Shown here: piece by piece, positions 18,384-28,513 of the stretch | Layout of the letters: each line of letters opens with the position of its first letter | Numbering within the stretch: the stretch's first letter is position 1 | Assembly: GCF_001625355.1 (NCBI RefSeq) | Contig: NZ_JSEE01000005.1 | Location: 62,001-126,000 of the forward strand | DNA length: 64,000 nt | Source of the DNA: Marinomonas sp. TW1 | Lineage (GTDB): Bacteria > Pseudomonadota > Gammaproteobacteria > Pseudomonadales > Marinomonadaceae | Direction of reading: 5' to 3' | Program-made: the position numbers and the translations under genes | The notes under the pieces: generated by a model | The model's input: only the letters and a program-made list of their open reading frames with translations | What the model was told of the DNA's origin: nothing | The model's database searches: none

Positions 18384-20048
18384 TTATTTCGCCACCACAC
18401 ACTGAAAGGAACTGGCCAAATGTAAATCTCCCTGACGATAACGAGCGTAACTAGGGTAAGGGCATAAAGGACGCGTTAACCCCACCATTCTAGAGGTCAG
18501 TTCCGGATTATTCGCTCGTGTGGCCGCAATCACTTCCCTTGGAGGACGCTGTTGTTCCACCCAATTTACCAAGGGTTGCAACATATCAAATTGATCTGCC
18601 GATAAACCACCTTGTTGATGCGGCATCCCCGGCACCCGATAGAAACGCACAAAGTCTGCTGCTTTGCCCGCTAAACCGAAATCCAGAAAATCATACCAGC
18701 GCACCGTGTCTTGAACAGAAAACACCGGATCGCTGTTACCATGAAACACAATCAACTTACCGCCATGTTGCTTAAATTGAGTCAGTGTTGGCTTTACGGC
18801 ATCAGGGGGCGTCATCAATGACACAGCGGATTCGGTAAACTCACCGTTCGTTGCAAAGATTTTTTCGGCATCACGATCAAAATCAAACGATTGTAGGAAG
18901 TTTGTTAAAGAAAAAATGTCGCCTTTTACGGCTTGATAAGGCGTACTGTATAGATTGGCTAACGCACTCGCTCCAATGACCACACTCGCTGGCATGTGCT
19001 GCCAAGCGTCTAATTTACTGGCAATTTTCCAGCCGCGCCAATTGTTCGATTGCAAACCTGTGTCATAAGGCCAGCTAGTATAAAGCGCTTGATTCTTAGC
19101 ATTATGCGGACCTTGATGCATTCGAACTAGAGCACCAATTTTCGCGATAGGCAAACAGTCTCGGTCAAACTCGCTCTTGCAGACTAAAGCCGTGGGTTTA
19201 AAACGTTGCTGACAAGCGTCTATCGCAAAGATCAAATCATCACTGACCCCGTCTAAGTCATCACATTGCTGGATAAGACGACGTGTAATGTATTCTAAGT
19301 CTCTCTCGCTAAAAGAGGAGCGAATGTCTGACTGAATAGATTGTAGCGCTTGATAATCCCAGGGGTGTTGTAAGGCCGCTTTGGGCGCATTAAACCCAGG
19401 AGAAGCAACCAATAAGCCATCAAACAGCTCTGGGAAACGGCTAGCCGCCACCATCGCAGTTCGACCACCATTAGCCTGTCCAATACCATAACGGTATTGC
19501 ACGGGTGACCCATAATACTGTTCCGTCAACACCTGTGCGATGGGCATAATGTTTGCCATCGCCTGGTAGGCAAATTCTTCTCTCGCCGTCGCATCTCGTC
19601 CAAACAAAAAGGGTTTCGATAAGCCGCCAGCCGCTTTTTTAAACGCGTCATTATCATGACCTTCATTTGAACTAACCACCGCAAAGCCCTGATTAATCGC
19701 ATATTGATTAACCGTTAACCCCGTGATGTTACCAACCGCTGGAGCAAGCTCACCACCAAAAGCGGTATCAAATTGGTACGCTAAACGTCCTTGCCAACCA
19801 TAAGGCAAACGCAGTTCAAAACGCGTCGTGTAAAAAGTACCGTCTTTACCAATACGTCGATTCACGACCCCTTGAACTTGGCAATAGGCTGTTCGCACTT
19901 GTTCCGTAGAAGCATACATGGCGGTTTTAATTTCAAGCTTATCGCTTGCTTGAGATCTGAGTGCCTGACACTGCATGGCGTCTGCCAGTACTTGATTACT
20001 CATAGCAAATGCCATTAAGGCGATAGAGCTGATCAAAAACCTCTTCAT
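18384..20048 (-). CDS. Tannase/feruloyl-esterase family protein with degenerate active site
   Basis: A 554-residue secreted protein. A signal peptide (about residues 1-23, ending LADA) is followed by the tannase/feruloyl esterase alpha/beta-hydrolase fold. The lid calcium motif CDDLDGVSDDLI (262-273), the acid HGNSDP (Asp440) and the base PGMPHQQGG (His477) are visible. In family enzymes the nucleophile lies in a Cys-Ser-x-Gly-Gly-Arg loop and the base is followed by Cys. Here the loop reads YGIGQANGGR, so Cys-Ser is replaced by Gln191-Ala192, and His477 is followed by Gln. The start at 20048 has GGGGA before it. It may be a non-catalytic homologue or use another nucleophile. Confidence 0.75.
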   Translation of the reverse strand: MKRFLISSIALMAFAMSNQVLADAMQCQALRSQASDKLEIKTAMYASTEQVRTAYCQVQGVVNRRIGKDGTFYTTRFELRLPYGWQGRLAYQFDTAFGGELAPAVGNITGLTVNQYAINQGFAVVSSNEGHDNDAFKKAAGGLSKPFLFGRDATAREEFAYQAMANIMPIAQVLTEQYYGSPVQYRYGIGQANGGRTAMVAASRFPELFDGLLVASPGFNAPKAALQHPWDYQALQSIQSDIRSSFSERDLEYITRRLIQQCDDLDGVSDDLIFAIDACQQRFKPTALVCKSEFDRDCLPIAKIGALVRMHQGPHNAKNQALYTSWPYDTGLQSNNWRGWKIASKLDAWQHMPASVVIGASALANLYSTPYQAVKGDIFSLTNFLQSFDFDRDAEKIFATNGEFTESAVSLMTPPDAVKPTLTQFKQHGGKLIVFHGNSDPVFSVQDTVRWYDFLDFGLAGKAADFVRFYRVPGMPHQQGGLSADQFDMLQPLVNWVEQQRPPREVIAATRANNPELTSRMVGLTRPLCPYPSYARYRQGDLHLASSFQCVVAK

Positions 20049-20189
20049 TTCCCCGTCCTTCATTGGAGTAGCAATCAACGTCGTCTTGGCACAAGGCTTG
20101 TTTAATATTGAAACAACGACTTAGGTGGTATTCAAAATACCCAATAATGTGAGAAATGGGAAGTTATCAACTTGGGGAAGGGGAAAATA

Positions 20190-20215
20190 AAAACGGGCTC
20201 AAATGAGCCCGTTTT
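20190..20215 (-). terminator. Terminator of the cyo operon
   Basis: AAAACGGGCTC and GAGCCCGTTTT form a perfect 11-bp stem with loop AAAT. On the minus strand it follows the cyoE stop and is trailed by TTATTTT; it may also stop + strand transcription. Confidence 0.8.
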
Positions 20216-20227
20216 CAATCAATCAAA

Positions 20228-21118
20228 TCAATGTGCCGATAACACCAGCAAATCTGGTGACACTTCATTAAAATCAATCGCCATCGTCACGCTCAAGGCT
20301 GTCACAGTTATGATTGAAAAGAAGAACACTTGTCGTGCCCATCCGTTTAAATCAATGTCAGCACGAAAGCCTCTTAACGCCATGGCTAACCACCAAAGGC
20401 TAGTCGACAAGGCCACGACCATAAAACCAATTCCGACGTATCCCGCCAGAGGTAATAATGCCGCCACAACAGCAAAAGCCGCTATGTGTAAGATGATGTG
20501 ACGTTTCGCTTTGGCAATGCCTTGTGACACAGGCAAAACAGGAATACCGGCCGCCTTATAATCATCAAAACGAAAAATCGCAATCGCATAAGAATGTGGC
20601 ATTTGCCAAATACTAAACATGGTCAACAAAATAGCCGCACCAGCATCAAATTGACCCGCTGCGGCACAATATCCGACGACCGGAGGAACCGCGCCAGAAA
20701 GACTGCCAATGAAAGTACCGTAAACAGACTTACGCTTGAAATATAAAGTATATAAGCCAACGTAAACCACATAACCAAACACAGCGAAAGCCACTGCGAC
20801 CCAGTTAGTGAAATACCCCAGCAAAGCAAAACCAATTACACCTAAAACAACACCATGAAAGAAGGCGGCTTTACCTGACATTTCACCATTCACCGTCACA
20901 CGATTGCGTGTACGCTTCATTTTGGCATCAATATCACGGTCGATGTAATTGTTAATGGCACAACCAGATGCGACAACCAATGATAGTCCTATGACCGTCA
21001 TGAGCATGAGCATCCAATCGATATCGCCACGAGCGGCTAAAAAGAAGCCGCCCGCAACAGATATAAGGTTGCCCATAATGATGCCAGGTTTAGTCACCTG
21101 TAAATAACGCTTAAACAT
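20228..21118 (-). CDS. cyoE: Protoheme IX farnesyltransferase (heme O synthase)
   Basis: A 296-residue UbiA-superfamily membrane enzyme with about nine spans. It starts with [21 protein letters not shown]. The first Asp-rich site is [18 protein letters not shown] and the second is [12 protein letters not shown]. It attaches a farnesyl group to heme b to give heme O for the oxidase encoded by the same operon. GGGAG lies upstream of the ATG, 52 bases after cyoD. It is the last gene before the operon terminator. Confidence 0.95.
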   Translation of the reverse strand: MFKRYLQVTKPGIIMGNLISVAGGFFLAARGDIDWMLMLMTVIGLSLVVASGCAINNYIDRDIDAKMKRTRNRVTVNGEMSGKAAFFHGVVLGVIGFALLGYFTNWVAVAFAVFGYVVYVGLYTLYFKRKSVYGTFIGSLSGAVPPVVGYCAAAGQFDAGAAILLTMFSIWQMPHSYAIAIFRFDDYKAAGIPVLPVSQGIAKAKRHIILHIAAFAVVAALLPLAGYVGIGFMVVALSTSLWWLAMALRGFRADIDLNGWARQVFFFSIITVTALSVTMAIDFNEVSPDLLVLSAH

Positions 21119-21170
21119 CTTTAGGGCTCCCTTCGCGGTTTAATTTCCGCATCATCACAATCAACTCGGC

Positions 21171-21491
21171 TTACATCATCATGGCGTTGGATGCGTAGAT
21201 AATCCATACGGACAACGCAACAACCATGACAATGATGACAGCTGAAAAGATAAACGAATAAGTATCCAACTTGCCCTGTTCAGAGAAGTCCAAATGAAGG
21301 AAGTACTTCAAGTGAACGAAGATCTGAATAATGGCCAATACCACTACAGCGATGTAAGTTGGACCTTTATCAAACGCTTCCGTCATCACCATCCAGAATG
21401 GAATACCGGTCAAAATAACAGACCAAACAAAACCAATCACGTATGACTTAACGCTACCGTGTGAATGTGCTTCAGAAGAATGATCGCTCAT
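21171..21491 (-). CDS. cyoD: Cytochrome bo3 quinol oxidase subunit IV
   Basis: A 106-residue small subunit with three membrane spans (YVIGFVWSVILTGIPFWMV, YIAVVVLAIIQIFVHLKYF, FIFSAVIIVMVVALSVWI). The stretch HLKYFLHLD matches CyoD. Its ATG overlaps the cyoC stop as TAATG, indicating coupled translation; a longer frame reaching into cyoC is spurious. It assists assembly of the copper site. Confidence 0.93.
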   Translation of the reverse strand: MSDHSSEAHSHGSVKSYVIGFVWSVILTGIPFWMVMTEAFDKGPTYIAVVVLAIIQIFVHLKYFLHLDFSEQGKLDTYSFIFSAVIIVMVVALSVWIIYASNAMMM

Positions 21492-22111
21492 TAGATCGCC
21501 CCCATCAGATAAACAACGGTGAATACACAAATCCAAACAACATCTAGGAAGTGCCAGAACAAGCTTAGGCAACTAATGCGAGTAATCGCACGGCCAGTCA
21601 AACCTGTTTTCGCCACTTCAATCATCAAGATCACCATCCAAATCATGCCAGCGGTTACGTGCAAGCCGTGTGTACCCACTAGGGTAAAGAAGGCTGACAA
21701 GAACGCACTCGCCTGAGGACCGTGACCATTTACGATCAAGTGATGGAACTCGTAAATCTCTAGCGCGATGAAGCAAGCACCAAATAGGAAGGTTACGGCT
21801 AACCAACCTAACGTACCGGCTTTGTTTTTACGGTGCGCACTGATCATGGCGAAACCATAGGTGATACTTGAGAAAAGTAGCGCCGCGGTACCCGCAAGAA
21901 TCAATTCAAGATCGAAAATATCTTTGCCTGAAACACCACCTGCTGTGTTCATAAAGAGCACAGCGTAGGTAGCAAAGATGGATGCGAACAACAAACAGTC
22001 CGTCATCAAGTATAACCAGAACCCAAATACGGTATTGCTACCAGTATCGTGGTGCTCGTCGTGGTGTGCACCCGCTTCGTGAGCATCGTGCGTATTCATT
22101 GCAGTACTCAT
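21491..22111 (-). CDS. cyoC: Cytochrome bo3 quinol oxidase subunit III
   Basis: A 206-residue, five-span subunit. After a His-rich N-terminus ([15 protein letters not shown]) it reads [24 protein letters not shown], typical of Cyo[19 protein letters not shown] and [18 protein letters not shown] complete the family pattern. It lacks the two extra helices of the mitochondrial subunit, as expected for CyoC. It begins three bases after the cyoB stop codon. Confidence 0.95.
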   Translation of the reverse strand: MSTAMNTHDAHEAGAHHDEHHDTGSNTVFGFWLYLMTDCLLFASIFATYAVLFMNTAGGVSGKDIFDLELILAGTAALLFSSITYGFAMISAHRKNKAGTLGWLAVTFLFGACFIALEIYEFHHLIVNGHGPQASAFLSAFFTLVGTHGLHVTAGMIWMVILMIEVAKTGLTGRAITRISCLSLFWHFLDVVWICVFTVVYLMGAI

Positions 22112-22113
22112 GA

Positions 22114-24093
22114 TTACCCCTTAGCCACGTTGTCTAGGTGCTCATTTTCGATTTGAGCAACTTCATCAGGTTGAACATAGTAGTCCACATCTGTTGTGTA
22201 AGCACGAACGATAAAAGTAACGACTGTGCCGACTAGGCTTGCAATCGCTAACCACCAGATGTGCCAGATCATAGCGAAACCAAACGCGGTTAATAGGCCA
22301 CCCATAATGATGCCGGCAGATGTATTTTTCGGCATATGGATTGGCGCATAGCTTTCTTTGCGCTGGTAAGCTGTACCTTTTTCTTTCATATCAGTAAACG
22401 CATCGATATCAGAAACAACAGGCACTTCAGCAAAGTTATAGAACTGTGGTGGAGACGCAGTAGACCATTCTAGAGTATGGCCGTTCCATGGATCACCCGT
22501 AGTATCTAGATTTTGCTTACGATCGCGGAAGCTGACATACAACTGTAGAAGTTGACAAGCAATACCAGCGAAAATAACAATCGCACCCACTAGAGCAATG
22601 TATAACCAAATGTTCCAATCAGGGTTATCCGTGTGGTTCAGACGACGAGTCATTCCCAAGAAGCCCAATACGTATAGAGGCATGAAGGCTAGGAAGAAGC
22701 CAACCAACCAGCACCAGAATGCCGCTTTGCCTAATTTCACGTTCAAATGGAAGCCCATCGCTTTCGGGAACCAGAAGGCAAAGCCCGCTAGGTAACCAAA
22801 CACCGCACCACCAATGATGGTGTTGTGGAAGTGAGCAATCAAGAACAAGCTGTTGTGCAATACGTAGTCAGCACCAGGAACCGCTAGAAGAACACCTGTC
22901 ATACCACCAATCGTGAAGGTAACCATGAAACCTAATGTCCAAAGCACAGGAACCGTAATACGCAGACGACCACGGTACATGGTGAACAACCAGTTAAACA
23001 ATTTCACACCCGTTGGTACGGCAATGATCATTGTCATGATACCGAAGAAGGCATTTACGTTGGCACTTGAACCCATGGTAAAGAAGTGGTGCAACCATAC
23101 GATGAAACCAAGAATGGAAATCGATGCTGTTGCCCAAACCATGGACTTGTAACCAAACAGACGCTTACCCGTAAAGGTAGAGACGATTTCAGAGAAGATA
23201 CCAAACGCTGGTAATACTAGGATGTACACCTCAGGGTGACCCCATGCCCAGAACAGGTTGATATACATCATCGAGTTACCACCACCATCATTCGTGAAGA
23301 AATGGAAGTCTAGGTAACGGTCTAGCGTTAGCATGGCTAACACAGCAGTCAAAATTGGGAACGAAGCCGCGATCAAAATGTTGGCCCAAGTACAGGTCCA
23401 AGTAAAGATCGGCATGTCCATCAATTTCATACCAGGAGCACGCATTTTGAAAACAGTGGCTAAGAAGTTAACCGCCGTCAAAGTCGTACCAATACCGGAT
23501 ATCTGCAATGCCCATATGTAGTAATCAACCCCCACACCCGGACTGTACTCCAATCCAGCGAGAGGCGGATAAGCCACCCAACCTGTCTTAGCAAATTCAC
23601 CAAGACCAAGAGAGATGTTTACCAAGATCGCACCCGATGCCGCCAACCAGAAACTTAAGTTGTTTAAGAATGGGAAAGCAACGTCACGAGCACCGATCTG
23701 TAATGGCACAACAATGTTCATCAAACCAATCATAAATGGCATCGCCATAAAGATGATCATGATCACACCGTGAGCGGTAAAGATCTGGTCGTAGTGATGC
23801 GGCGGCAGATAGCCAGGATCACCATTGGTCGCCAGCGCAAGTTGCAAACGCATCATGATGGCATCGGCAAAACCACGCATTAGCATGATCAAAGCCAGTA
23901 CGATGTACATGATACCAAGCTTTTTATGGTCAACCGAAGTCAACCAATCACGCCATAGGACGCCCAGTAAATTATTTTTGATAACCAAGAATGCAACAAG
24001 GGCACCGACCACAGCCACCACACACAAAGTGGTGATGACGATAGGGTCATACGGTAGTGCATCCCAGGATAGTTTGCCTAAGAAACCAGACAT
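22114..24093 (-). CDS. cyoB: Cytochrome bo3 quinol oxidase subunit I
   Basis: A 659-residue catalytic subunit, the usual CyoB length. The CuB/cross-link motif is [17 protein letters not shown] (His and Tyr), the CuB His pair is WLHHFFTMG, and the heme ligands lie in [13 protein letters not shown]. The N-terminal low-spin heme ligand is in [16 protein letters not shown]. The K/D-channel segments and the N-terminal quinol-site residues of CyoB are present. It oxidises ubiquinol and reduces oxygen to water while pumping protons. Its start overlaps the cyoA stop as TAATG. Confidence 0.96.
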   Translation of the reverse strand: MSGFLGKLSWDALPYDPIVITTLCVVAVVGALVAFLVIKNNLLGVLWRDWLTSVDHKKLGIMYIVLALIMLMRGFADAIMMRLQLALATNGDPGYLPPHHYDQIFTAHGVIMIIFMAMPFMIGLMNIVVPLQIGARDVAFPFLNNLSFWLAASGAILVNISLGLGEFAKTGWVAYPPLAGLEYSPGVGVDYYIWALQISGIGTTLTAVNFLATVFKMRAPGMKLMDMPIFTWTCTWANILIAASFPILTAVLAMLTLDRYLDFHFFTNDGGGNSMMYINLFWAWGHPEVYILVLPAFGIFSEIVSTFTGKRLFGYKSMVWATASISILGFIVWLHHFFTMGSSANVNAFFGIMTMIIAVPTGVKLFNWLFTMYRGRLRITVPVLWTLGFMVTFTIGGMTGVLLAVPGADYVLHNSLFLIAHFHNTIIGGAVFGYLAGFAFWFPKAMGFHLNVKLGKAAFWCWLVGFFLAFMPLYVLGFLGMTRRLNHTDNPDWNIWLYIALVGAIVIFAGIACQLLQLYVSFRDRKQNLDTTGDPWNGHTLEWSTASPPQFYNFAEVPVVSDIDAFTDMKEKGTAYQRKESYAPIHMPKNTSAGIIMGGLLTAFGFAMIWHIWWLAIASLVGTVVTFIVRAYTTDVDYYVQPDEVAQIENEHLDNVAKG

Positions 24094-25154
24094 TATTTAT
24101 CAGCCTCCGTATGCATATCATGCGATGAGTGATTAGACTCGTTATGATTCATATCACTGTGATTCATTTCTTCGTGATTCATCTCACCATGATCCATGTG
24201 ACCATGACTTGAGTTATCGTGAATCATTTTAGAATCAAAGACAGTTCCTTTAAGCAACTCAACTTTGCCGTGATCTTTCATGAACTTCATTACATTGTCC
24301 ATGAACACACTGGATTTGATTGAATTGTAGTATTGAACTGGAGTCGGTTCGTGGTGATGAGCATCTAGATCATGTTCAGCAAGTTTTTCATAGGATGCTT
24401 GATCTAATATGCCATTGTTAATTGAACCGGCAATTGACTCCGCTTTCACGCCTTCAACCCAAGCGTCGAAATCGGCTTCAGTCTCTGTCGCAATGGCTTT
24501 AAACTTCATGCCAGTGAAACCACCGCCGCTGTAGTTCGAAGAAATGCCATCAAATGTACCTGGCTCATTCGCGATCAAGTGCAGTTTCGTCACCATGCCT
24601 GCCATTGAGTAAATTTGACTACCCAATTGCGGAATGAAGAATGAGTTCATAGTACCTTCAGAAGAAATACTGAACGCCACAGGAACATTGGCCGGGAATC
24701 TCAGCTCGTTCACAGACGCAATACCAAGATCTGGATAAATAAATAACCATTTCCAGTTCATCGAAACGACTTGAACGTTGATATGCTCTTTCTCATGTTC
24801 TAGAGGCTTATAAGGATCTAGAGCGTGAGTAGACTTCCAAGTAATCACACCAAGAACGATGACGATAACAATTGGAATGGCCCAAACAATAGTTTCAATT
24901 TTTGTGGAGTGTGACCACTTAGGTTCGTAAATTTCATCACGGCCTTCACGGTATTTCCAAGCGAAATACAATGTCATGAAGATCACAGGAATTACTACAA
25001 GTAGCATTAGCAAAGTAGCAACAATAATAAGTTGCTTCTCTTCAATACCAACCTGCCCCTTTGGATCGAGCACACCACCCTGACAACCGGCGAGCAAGCC
25101 CACCATTAGCGCCAAAGCGACTTTACTTAGGATACGAGTTAACAAGAGAATCAT
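24093..25154 (-). CDS. cyoA: Cytochrome bo3 quinol oxidase subunit II (lipoprotein)
   Basis: A 353-residue subunit II. A lipoprotein signal ends in LLAGC, then two membrane spans and a periplasmic cupredoxin domain lacking the CuA ligands ([23 protein letters not shown]), as in quinol oxidases. The C-terminus carries a Met/His-rich repeat tail ([18 protein letters not shown] and more) that could bind copper; E. coli CyoA lacks such a tail. The annotated ATG sits directly on a GAGG; a TTG three codons later has better spacing and may be the true start. First gene of cyoABCDE. Confidence 0.94.
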   Translation of the reverse strand: MILLLTRILSKVALALMVGLLAGCQGGVLDPKGQVGIEEKQLIIVATLLMLLVVIPVIFMTLYFAWKYREGRDEIYEPKWSHSTKIETIVWAIPIVIVIVLGVITWKSTHALDPYKPLEHEKEHINVQVVSMNWKWLFIYPDLGIASVNELRFPANVPVAFSISSEGTMNSFFIPQLGSQIYSMAGMVTKLHLIANEPGTFDGISSNYSGGGFTGMKFKAIATETEADFDAWVEGVKAESIAGSINNGILDQASYEKLAEHDLDAHHHEPTPVQYYNSIKSSVFMDNVMKFMKDHGKVELLKGTVFDSKMIHDNSSHGHMDHGEMNHEEMNHSDMNHNESNHSSHDMHTEADK

Positions 25155-25797
25155 CCTCTAACCCCGAGGTTCACAAAACTGCTACTTGACCATCAAGTAA
25201 CAGAACGAAAATCCGGCATAGCCGGGTATTTCAGTAAAGATCACCACACTGAAAACAGCATAAGAATCATTACTAGGCTAAAGTTAATTAACGCGGCAAC
25301 AATTCTTTTGGATCACCTAAATCTGAAAAAGGTACTCAACATTCGTTTCGTGAATCGAGCCACAACTCGATTAACTGCTTTCCCACAAAGCAATCACGAA
25401 GATAGCGAATGGCCAAATTTGGCGAGTAAAGGTTGATATCGGTCATAGCGGACCCACATCTAACCAGTAATACTATAGTCAACTTGCACAAAAAGAGAGC
25501 GTCATTTCTGTCAATTTTGTGACGTGTCTTAGAAACAAAAAAACCTCTAAAGCCTTATGTTTATTAAGCTTTTCAAGGCATGACACGCCATATAACTGGC
25601 TCAATCTAATTATCCAATTTCTACGTCATCATGCGCTTAATGGCAGCATTTACACTGCTAAGCACAAATTACGGTGTGCGGAATATACCAAAAACCGAGC
25701 AATCACACAAAGTCTAGTTTAGCCTTTGTTGTGACTTGCTTCACCGAATTTTTACAAAATCCACATTCTCACCCAACACGGAATAAGACCATGTCCA
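25155..25797. other. Long upstream region of the cyo operon
   Basis: 643 bases without a credible gene; a 67-codon frame at 25519-25722 lacks a ribosome site and family features. The region must hold the cyo promoter (minus strand) and the 3' end of the MocR transcript. I see no clear FNR or ArcA box and no strong terminator hairpin. Confidence 0.4.
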
Positions 25798-27312
25798 TCA
25801 CCCCCCGTCTGTCTTTGCAAACATGGCGGTCAGCACAGAGCGCATTGTGAGCAAAAGGTGCTGCATCGTCGATTCATCAATACCACTAAAGCCCAACACA
25901 AAACCCACCTTTGCCTCTACCGCATGCTGATAATGCAAAGACAAGGGCGACAGACGAATAGCCTGTTGCCTCAAGCGCTCCGCAACGACGCAGTCCAGCG
26001 CTTGCTGACCATATTGAGAACGACTCAGCTCAGCCTTAAACTCAATCATCACATGCATACCGCCTGATGGTTTCTTCCATTCAAACCAAGTCGACAAATA
26101 CTCAGACAAATACGCTAAAAGCATATCTCTTTTTAGTCGATAATGACGACGCATTCGATTTAAATGTCGATTAAAATTGCCCTGGATCAAGAAATCCGCC
26201 ACAACAGGTTGCATAGGCAACGAAGCTGACATACCAATTTTAGATTGGATATGCGCCAATAGTGTGACATGAGCCATCGGTGCGACGATGAACCCTAATC
26301 TCAGCCCTCGAAACAAAACTTTCGAAAAGCTCCCCACAAAAAATACTTTATTCTTTGATCTCTCATGAGCTTGCGCACTTTGCATAAAGGGCACTTCCAT
26401 GCGCCCCTGATAGACAAATTCGTTGTCATAATCATCCTCGATCACCCACCAAGGAGAGGACGCTTCTTGCAACGTTTGCAGCCATTTTTGACGACGCTGG
26501 GAACCAATCGATACGCCCAGCGGATATTGACGATTGGGCGTTAATATGGCGATGTTTTCACCTTGAATTGGCTCGGGCAAACACGGACCTTCCTGATCAA
26601 TCTTAATAGATTGCATGCTTGAGTTTTGTCCAACTGCTTGCCTAATCGGTGGATAAGTTGGCTCTTCTAACCACCAATTCACCGCCTTGTCCTTCCCCGA
26701 TGACAAAGCATGTTGCAGGAGTTGCAACACATCTCGATTACCTGCCGTAATCAAGATTTGTTCAGCTTGGCATTCTAACCCTCGAACACGATATAAATAG
26801 TCCACCAAAGCCGTCTTGAGGGCGGGATAACCCGTAAGATAACCACCTTGCATCACTTGGTAATCCGGTTTCAGCCAGCTACGACGCATACTCGCGGCCC
26901 ATTCCTTACTGGGAAAAGCCTCAGCATCAACACCAGCATCAAAGCCCATGTATTGACTCTGCGGAGAAGACTCAGACACTTTCTGGCTAGACTGTGTAGA
27001 CAGAGCGTCTATCGACGCCGCATTTAGAGCCGCCTTTCTCTCCACTCGATAGGCCATTTGTGACGCCACAAACACTCCGCGTTTTAATTCACTGACCAAA
27101 ATGCCTTCTGCTATTAATTGATCGTACGCTCTTGAAGTGGTGCTTCTAGATACCCCTAAGGACGTTGCCAATAACCTCGAGGAAGGCAGTTTGTCACCAA
27201 CGGTCAGTTCGCCAGACACAATACCTTGCTGAATTTGGTCCATCAGTTGCTGATAATAGGGACCACCTCCGTCTTCTATGGAAAAACGTAAACTAGCAAT
27301 GGCATACTTCAT
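25798..27312 (-). CDS. MocR/PdxR-type regulator (GntR helix-turn-helix fused to aminotransferase fold)
   Basis: A 504-residue fusion. Residues about 15-80 are a GntR winged helix (QQGIVSGELTVGDKLPSSRLLATSLGVSRSTTSRAYDQLIAEGIL). Residues about 125-490 are a class I aminotransferase fold with VIEDDYDNEFVY and the PLP lysine in GSFSKVLFRGLRLGF. MocR proteins sense pyridoxal phosphate or its adducts. It is divergent from an FMN-binding protein of the pyridoxamine-oxidase superfamily, a usual pairing, so it probably controls that gene. The classical target pdxST is not here. Confidence 0.9.
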   Translation of the reverse strand: MKYAIASLRFSIEDGGGPYYQQLMDQIQQGIVSGELTVGDKLPSSRLLATSLGVSRSTTSRAYDQLIAEGILVSELKRGVFVASQMAYRVERKAALNAASIDALSTQSSQKVSESSPQSQYMGFDAGVDAEAFPSKEWAASMRRSWLKPDYQVMQGGYLTGYPALKTALVDYLYRVRGLECQAEQILITAGNRDVLQLLQHALSSGKDKAVNWWLEEPTYPPIRQAVGQNSSMQSIKIDQEGPCLPEPIQGENIAILTPNRQYPLGVSIGSQRRQKWLQTLQEASSPWWVIEDDYDNEFVYQGRMEVPFMQSAQAHERSKNKVFFVGSFSKVLFRGLRLGFIVAPMAHVTLLAHIQSKIGMSASLPMQPVVADFLIQGNFNRHLNRMRRHYRLKRDMLLAYLSEYLSTWFEWKKPSGGMHVMIEFKAELSRSQYGQQALDCVVAERLRQQAIRLSPLSLHYQHAVEAKVGFVLGFSGIDESTMQHLLLTMRSVLTAMFAKTDGG

Positions 27313-27437
27313 TCGATATCTGGCCTGATTTTTTATTAATGTTCTGGCTATTTTTATAAGCGCCAGTTTTCATTAAAGTCTCTTATATCGACACCCAATA
27401 CACAAGTCGCGCCAACAGAAGAATAAGGAGAGCAAAC

Positions 27438-28085
27438 GTGAGTCAGTCAATGGAATCCCCTTTGAGTAAAGTAAAAAGAGGGCCGAATCGGGCCTCTTAT
27501 GACAAGGCGCAAGCTTGCGCTATTATTGACGCCGCTTTGATGTGCCATGTTGGCCAGACAAAAGATGGTCAAGTGTTTGTCACACCAACCTGTCATTGGC
27601 GTGAAGGGGACTACTTCTATTGGCACGCTCACTCTAAGGCTCGCAATGTGAAAGGCCCCATCGATGACCCCGAAAAAGTTTGCATTAATGTCAGTCTATT
27701 GGATGGCTTAGTCATGGCCAGATCGGCCATGCATCACTCTGTAAACTACCGCTCTGTCACGTTATTTGGCGTACCGGAACGGGTTGAAGATAACGACGAA
27801 AAGGTACGTCAGTTCAAACTCTTCTTAGACAAAGTCAGCCCAGGCCGTTGGGAAACACTGCGCCCAGTGAATGAAACTGAAATTAAAGCCACCGGGGTGG
27901 TGCGCATCAAAATCGAAGAGGCCTCCGTCAAATTCCGTGCAGAACCACCCATCGATGCACCTGAAGATTATAACTGGCCTGTTTGGGCGGGGGTTATTCC
28001 TCTCGAAAGACATTGGGGACCCCCTCAGACAGACCCCCTTCAAGAGCACAGTTTTGATGCTGCTAAGCCACCTGAAGCCTTTTAG
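27438..28085 (+). CDS. FMN-binding flavoprotein of the PNPOx-like/NimA type
   Basis: A 215-residue split-barrel protein. After KRGPNRASYDKAQACAIIDAALMCHVG it reads HWREGDYFYWHAHSKARNVKG, the FMN-phosphate region of NimA-like (nitroimidazole reductase related) proteins, then RSVTLFGVPERVED and DYNWPVWAGVIPL. Such proteins bind FMN or PLP; the reaction is usually unknown. The GTG start has AAGGAGAG seven bases upstream. It is divergent from the MocR gene and is closed by a bidirectional terminator. Confidence 0.85.
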   Translation: MSQSMESPLSKVKRGPNRASYDKAQACAIIDAALMCHVGQTKDGQVFVTPTCHWREGDYFYWHAHSKARNVKGPIDDPEKVCINVSLLDGLVMARSAMHHSVNYRSVTLFGVPERVEDNDEKVRQFKLFLDKVSPGRWETLRPVNETEIKATGVVRIKIEEASVKFRAEPPIDAPEDYNWPVWAGVIPLERHWGPPQTDPLQEHSFDAAKPPEAF

Positions 28086-28120
28086 CAGCCTTTTCGAGGC
28101 ATGCCATCTGACCATAAAAA

Positions 28121-28145
28121 ATGCACGCGATTTGCGTGCTTTTTT
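28121..28145. terminator. Bidirectional terminator
   Basis: GCACGC and GCGTGC pair around a 5-base loop, flanked by A6 on the left and T6 on the right. It serves the flavoprotein gene (+) and the DUF2798 gene (-). Confidence 0.85.
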
Positions 28146-28162
28146 GCTGATTCATGAATCGC

Positions 28163-28378
28163 TTAGGCCTTTTTCGCTAACCAAGCACTGAACTTTTGAA
28201 TTTCAGGTGCCGATAAAAAAGAGATGGTCGCCGCCGCTGGCCAAGCAAAACTCCAAGCCTTCATCCAAAAAAACACAAATTCTGGGTGCGATCCAAGGTT
28301 AACGAACGTAATCCAACCTGACATAAAAAATGATAAGACACAGGACATGATCAACGCGAAGTAAAGACGAAATTTCAT
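28163..28378 (-). CDS. DUF2798 small membrane protein
   Basis: A 71-residue protein with two hydrophobic helices: FRLYFALIMSCVLSFFMSGWITFVNLG and FWMKAWSFAWPAAATISFLSAPEI. The spacing and the WxFAWPAA motif match the DUF2798 family, whose function is unknown. The ATG at 28378 has AAGGAGAG just upstream. It is divergent from a LysR regulator across a region holding two palindromes, so it is the likely target. Confidence 0.82.
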   Translation of the reverse strand: MKFRLYFALIMSCVLSFFMSGWITFVNLGSHPEFVFFWMKAWSFAWPAAATISFLSAPEIQKFSAWLAKKA

Positions 28379-28461
28379 TTTTCTCTCCTTGCTCTGGACC
28401 ACTCGTCTGCCCCGAATGGCACCATTGCATCATTTAACTTTGATCTCATTCTAACAAACTA

Positions 28462-28506
28462 CTATATTTGTAAATATAGCCATTTATTAAAACCAAATTT
28501 GCAAAT
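28462..28506. promoter_or_regulatory. Two palindromes in the DUF2798/lysR divergent region
   Basis: CTATATTTGTAAATATAG (28462-28479) is a perfect 8-bp-arm dyad; ATTTGCAAAT (28497-28506) is a perfect 10-bp palindrome eight bases before the lysR ATG. Both contain an ATTTGN(T)AAAT-like core. They are candidate LysR sites for autorepression and control of the divergent gene. Confidence 0.45.
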
Positions 28507-28513
28507 ATGTAAA

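Noticed and set aside
25519..25722. 67-codon frame upstream of cyoA
   Set aside because: No ribosome site, no recognisable protein features, and it lies in the regulatory gap of the operon.
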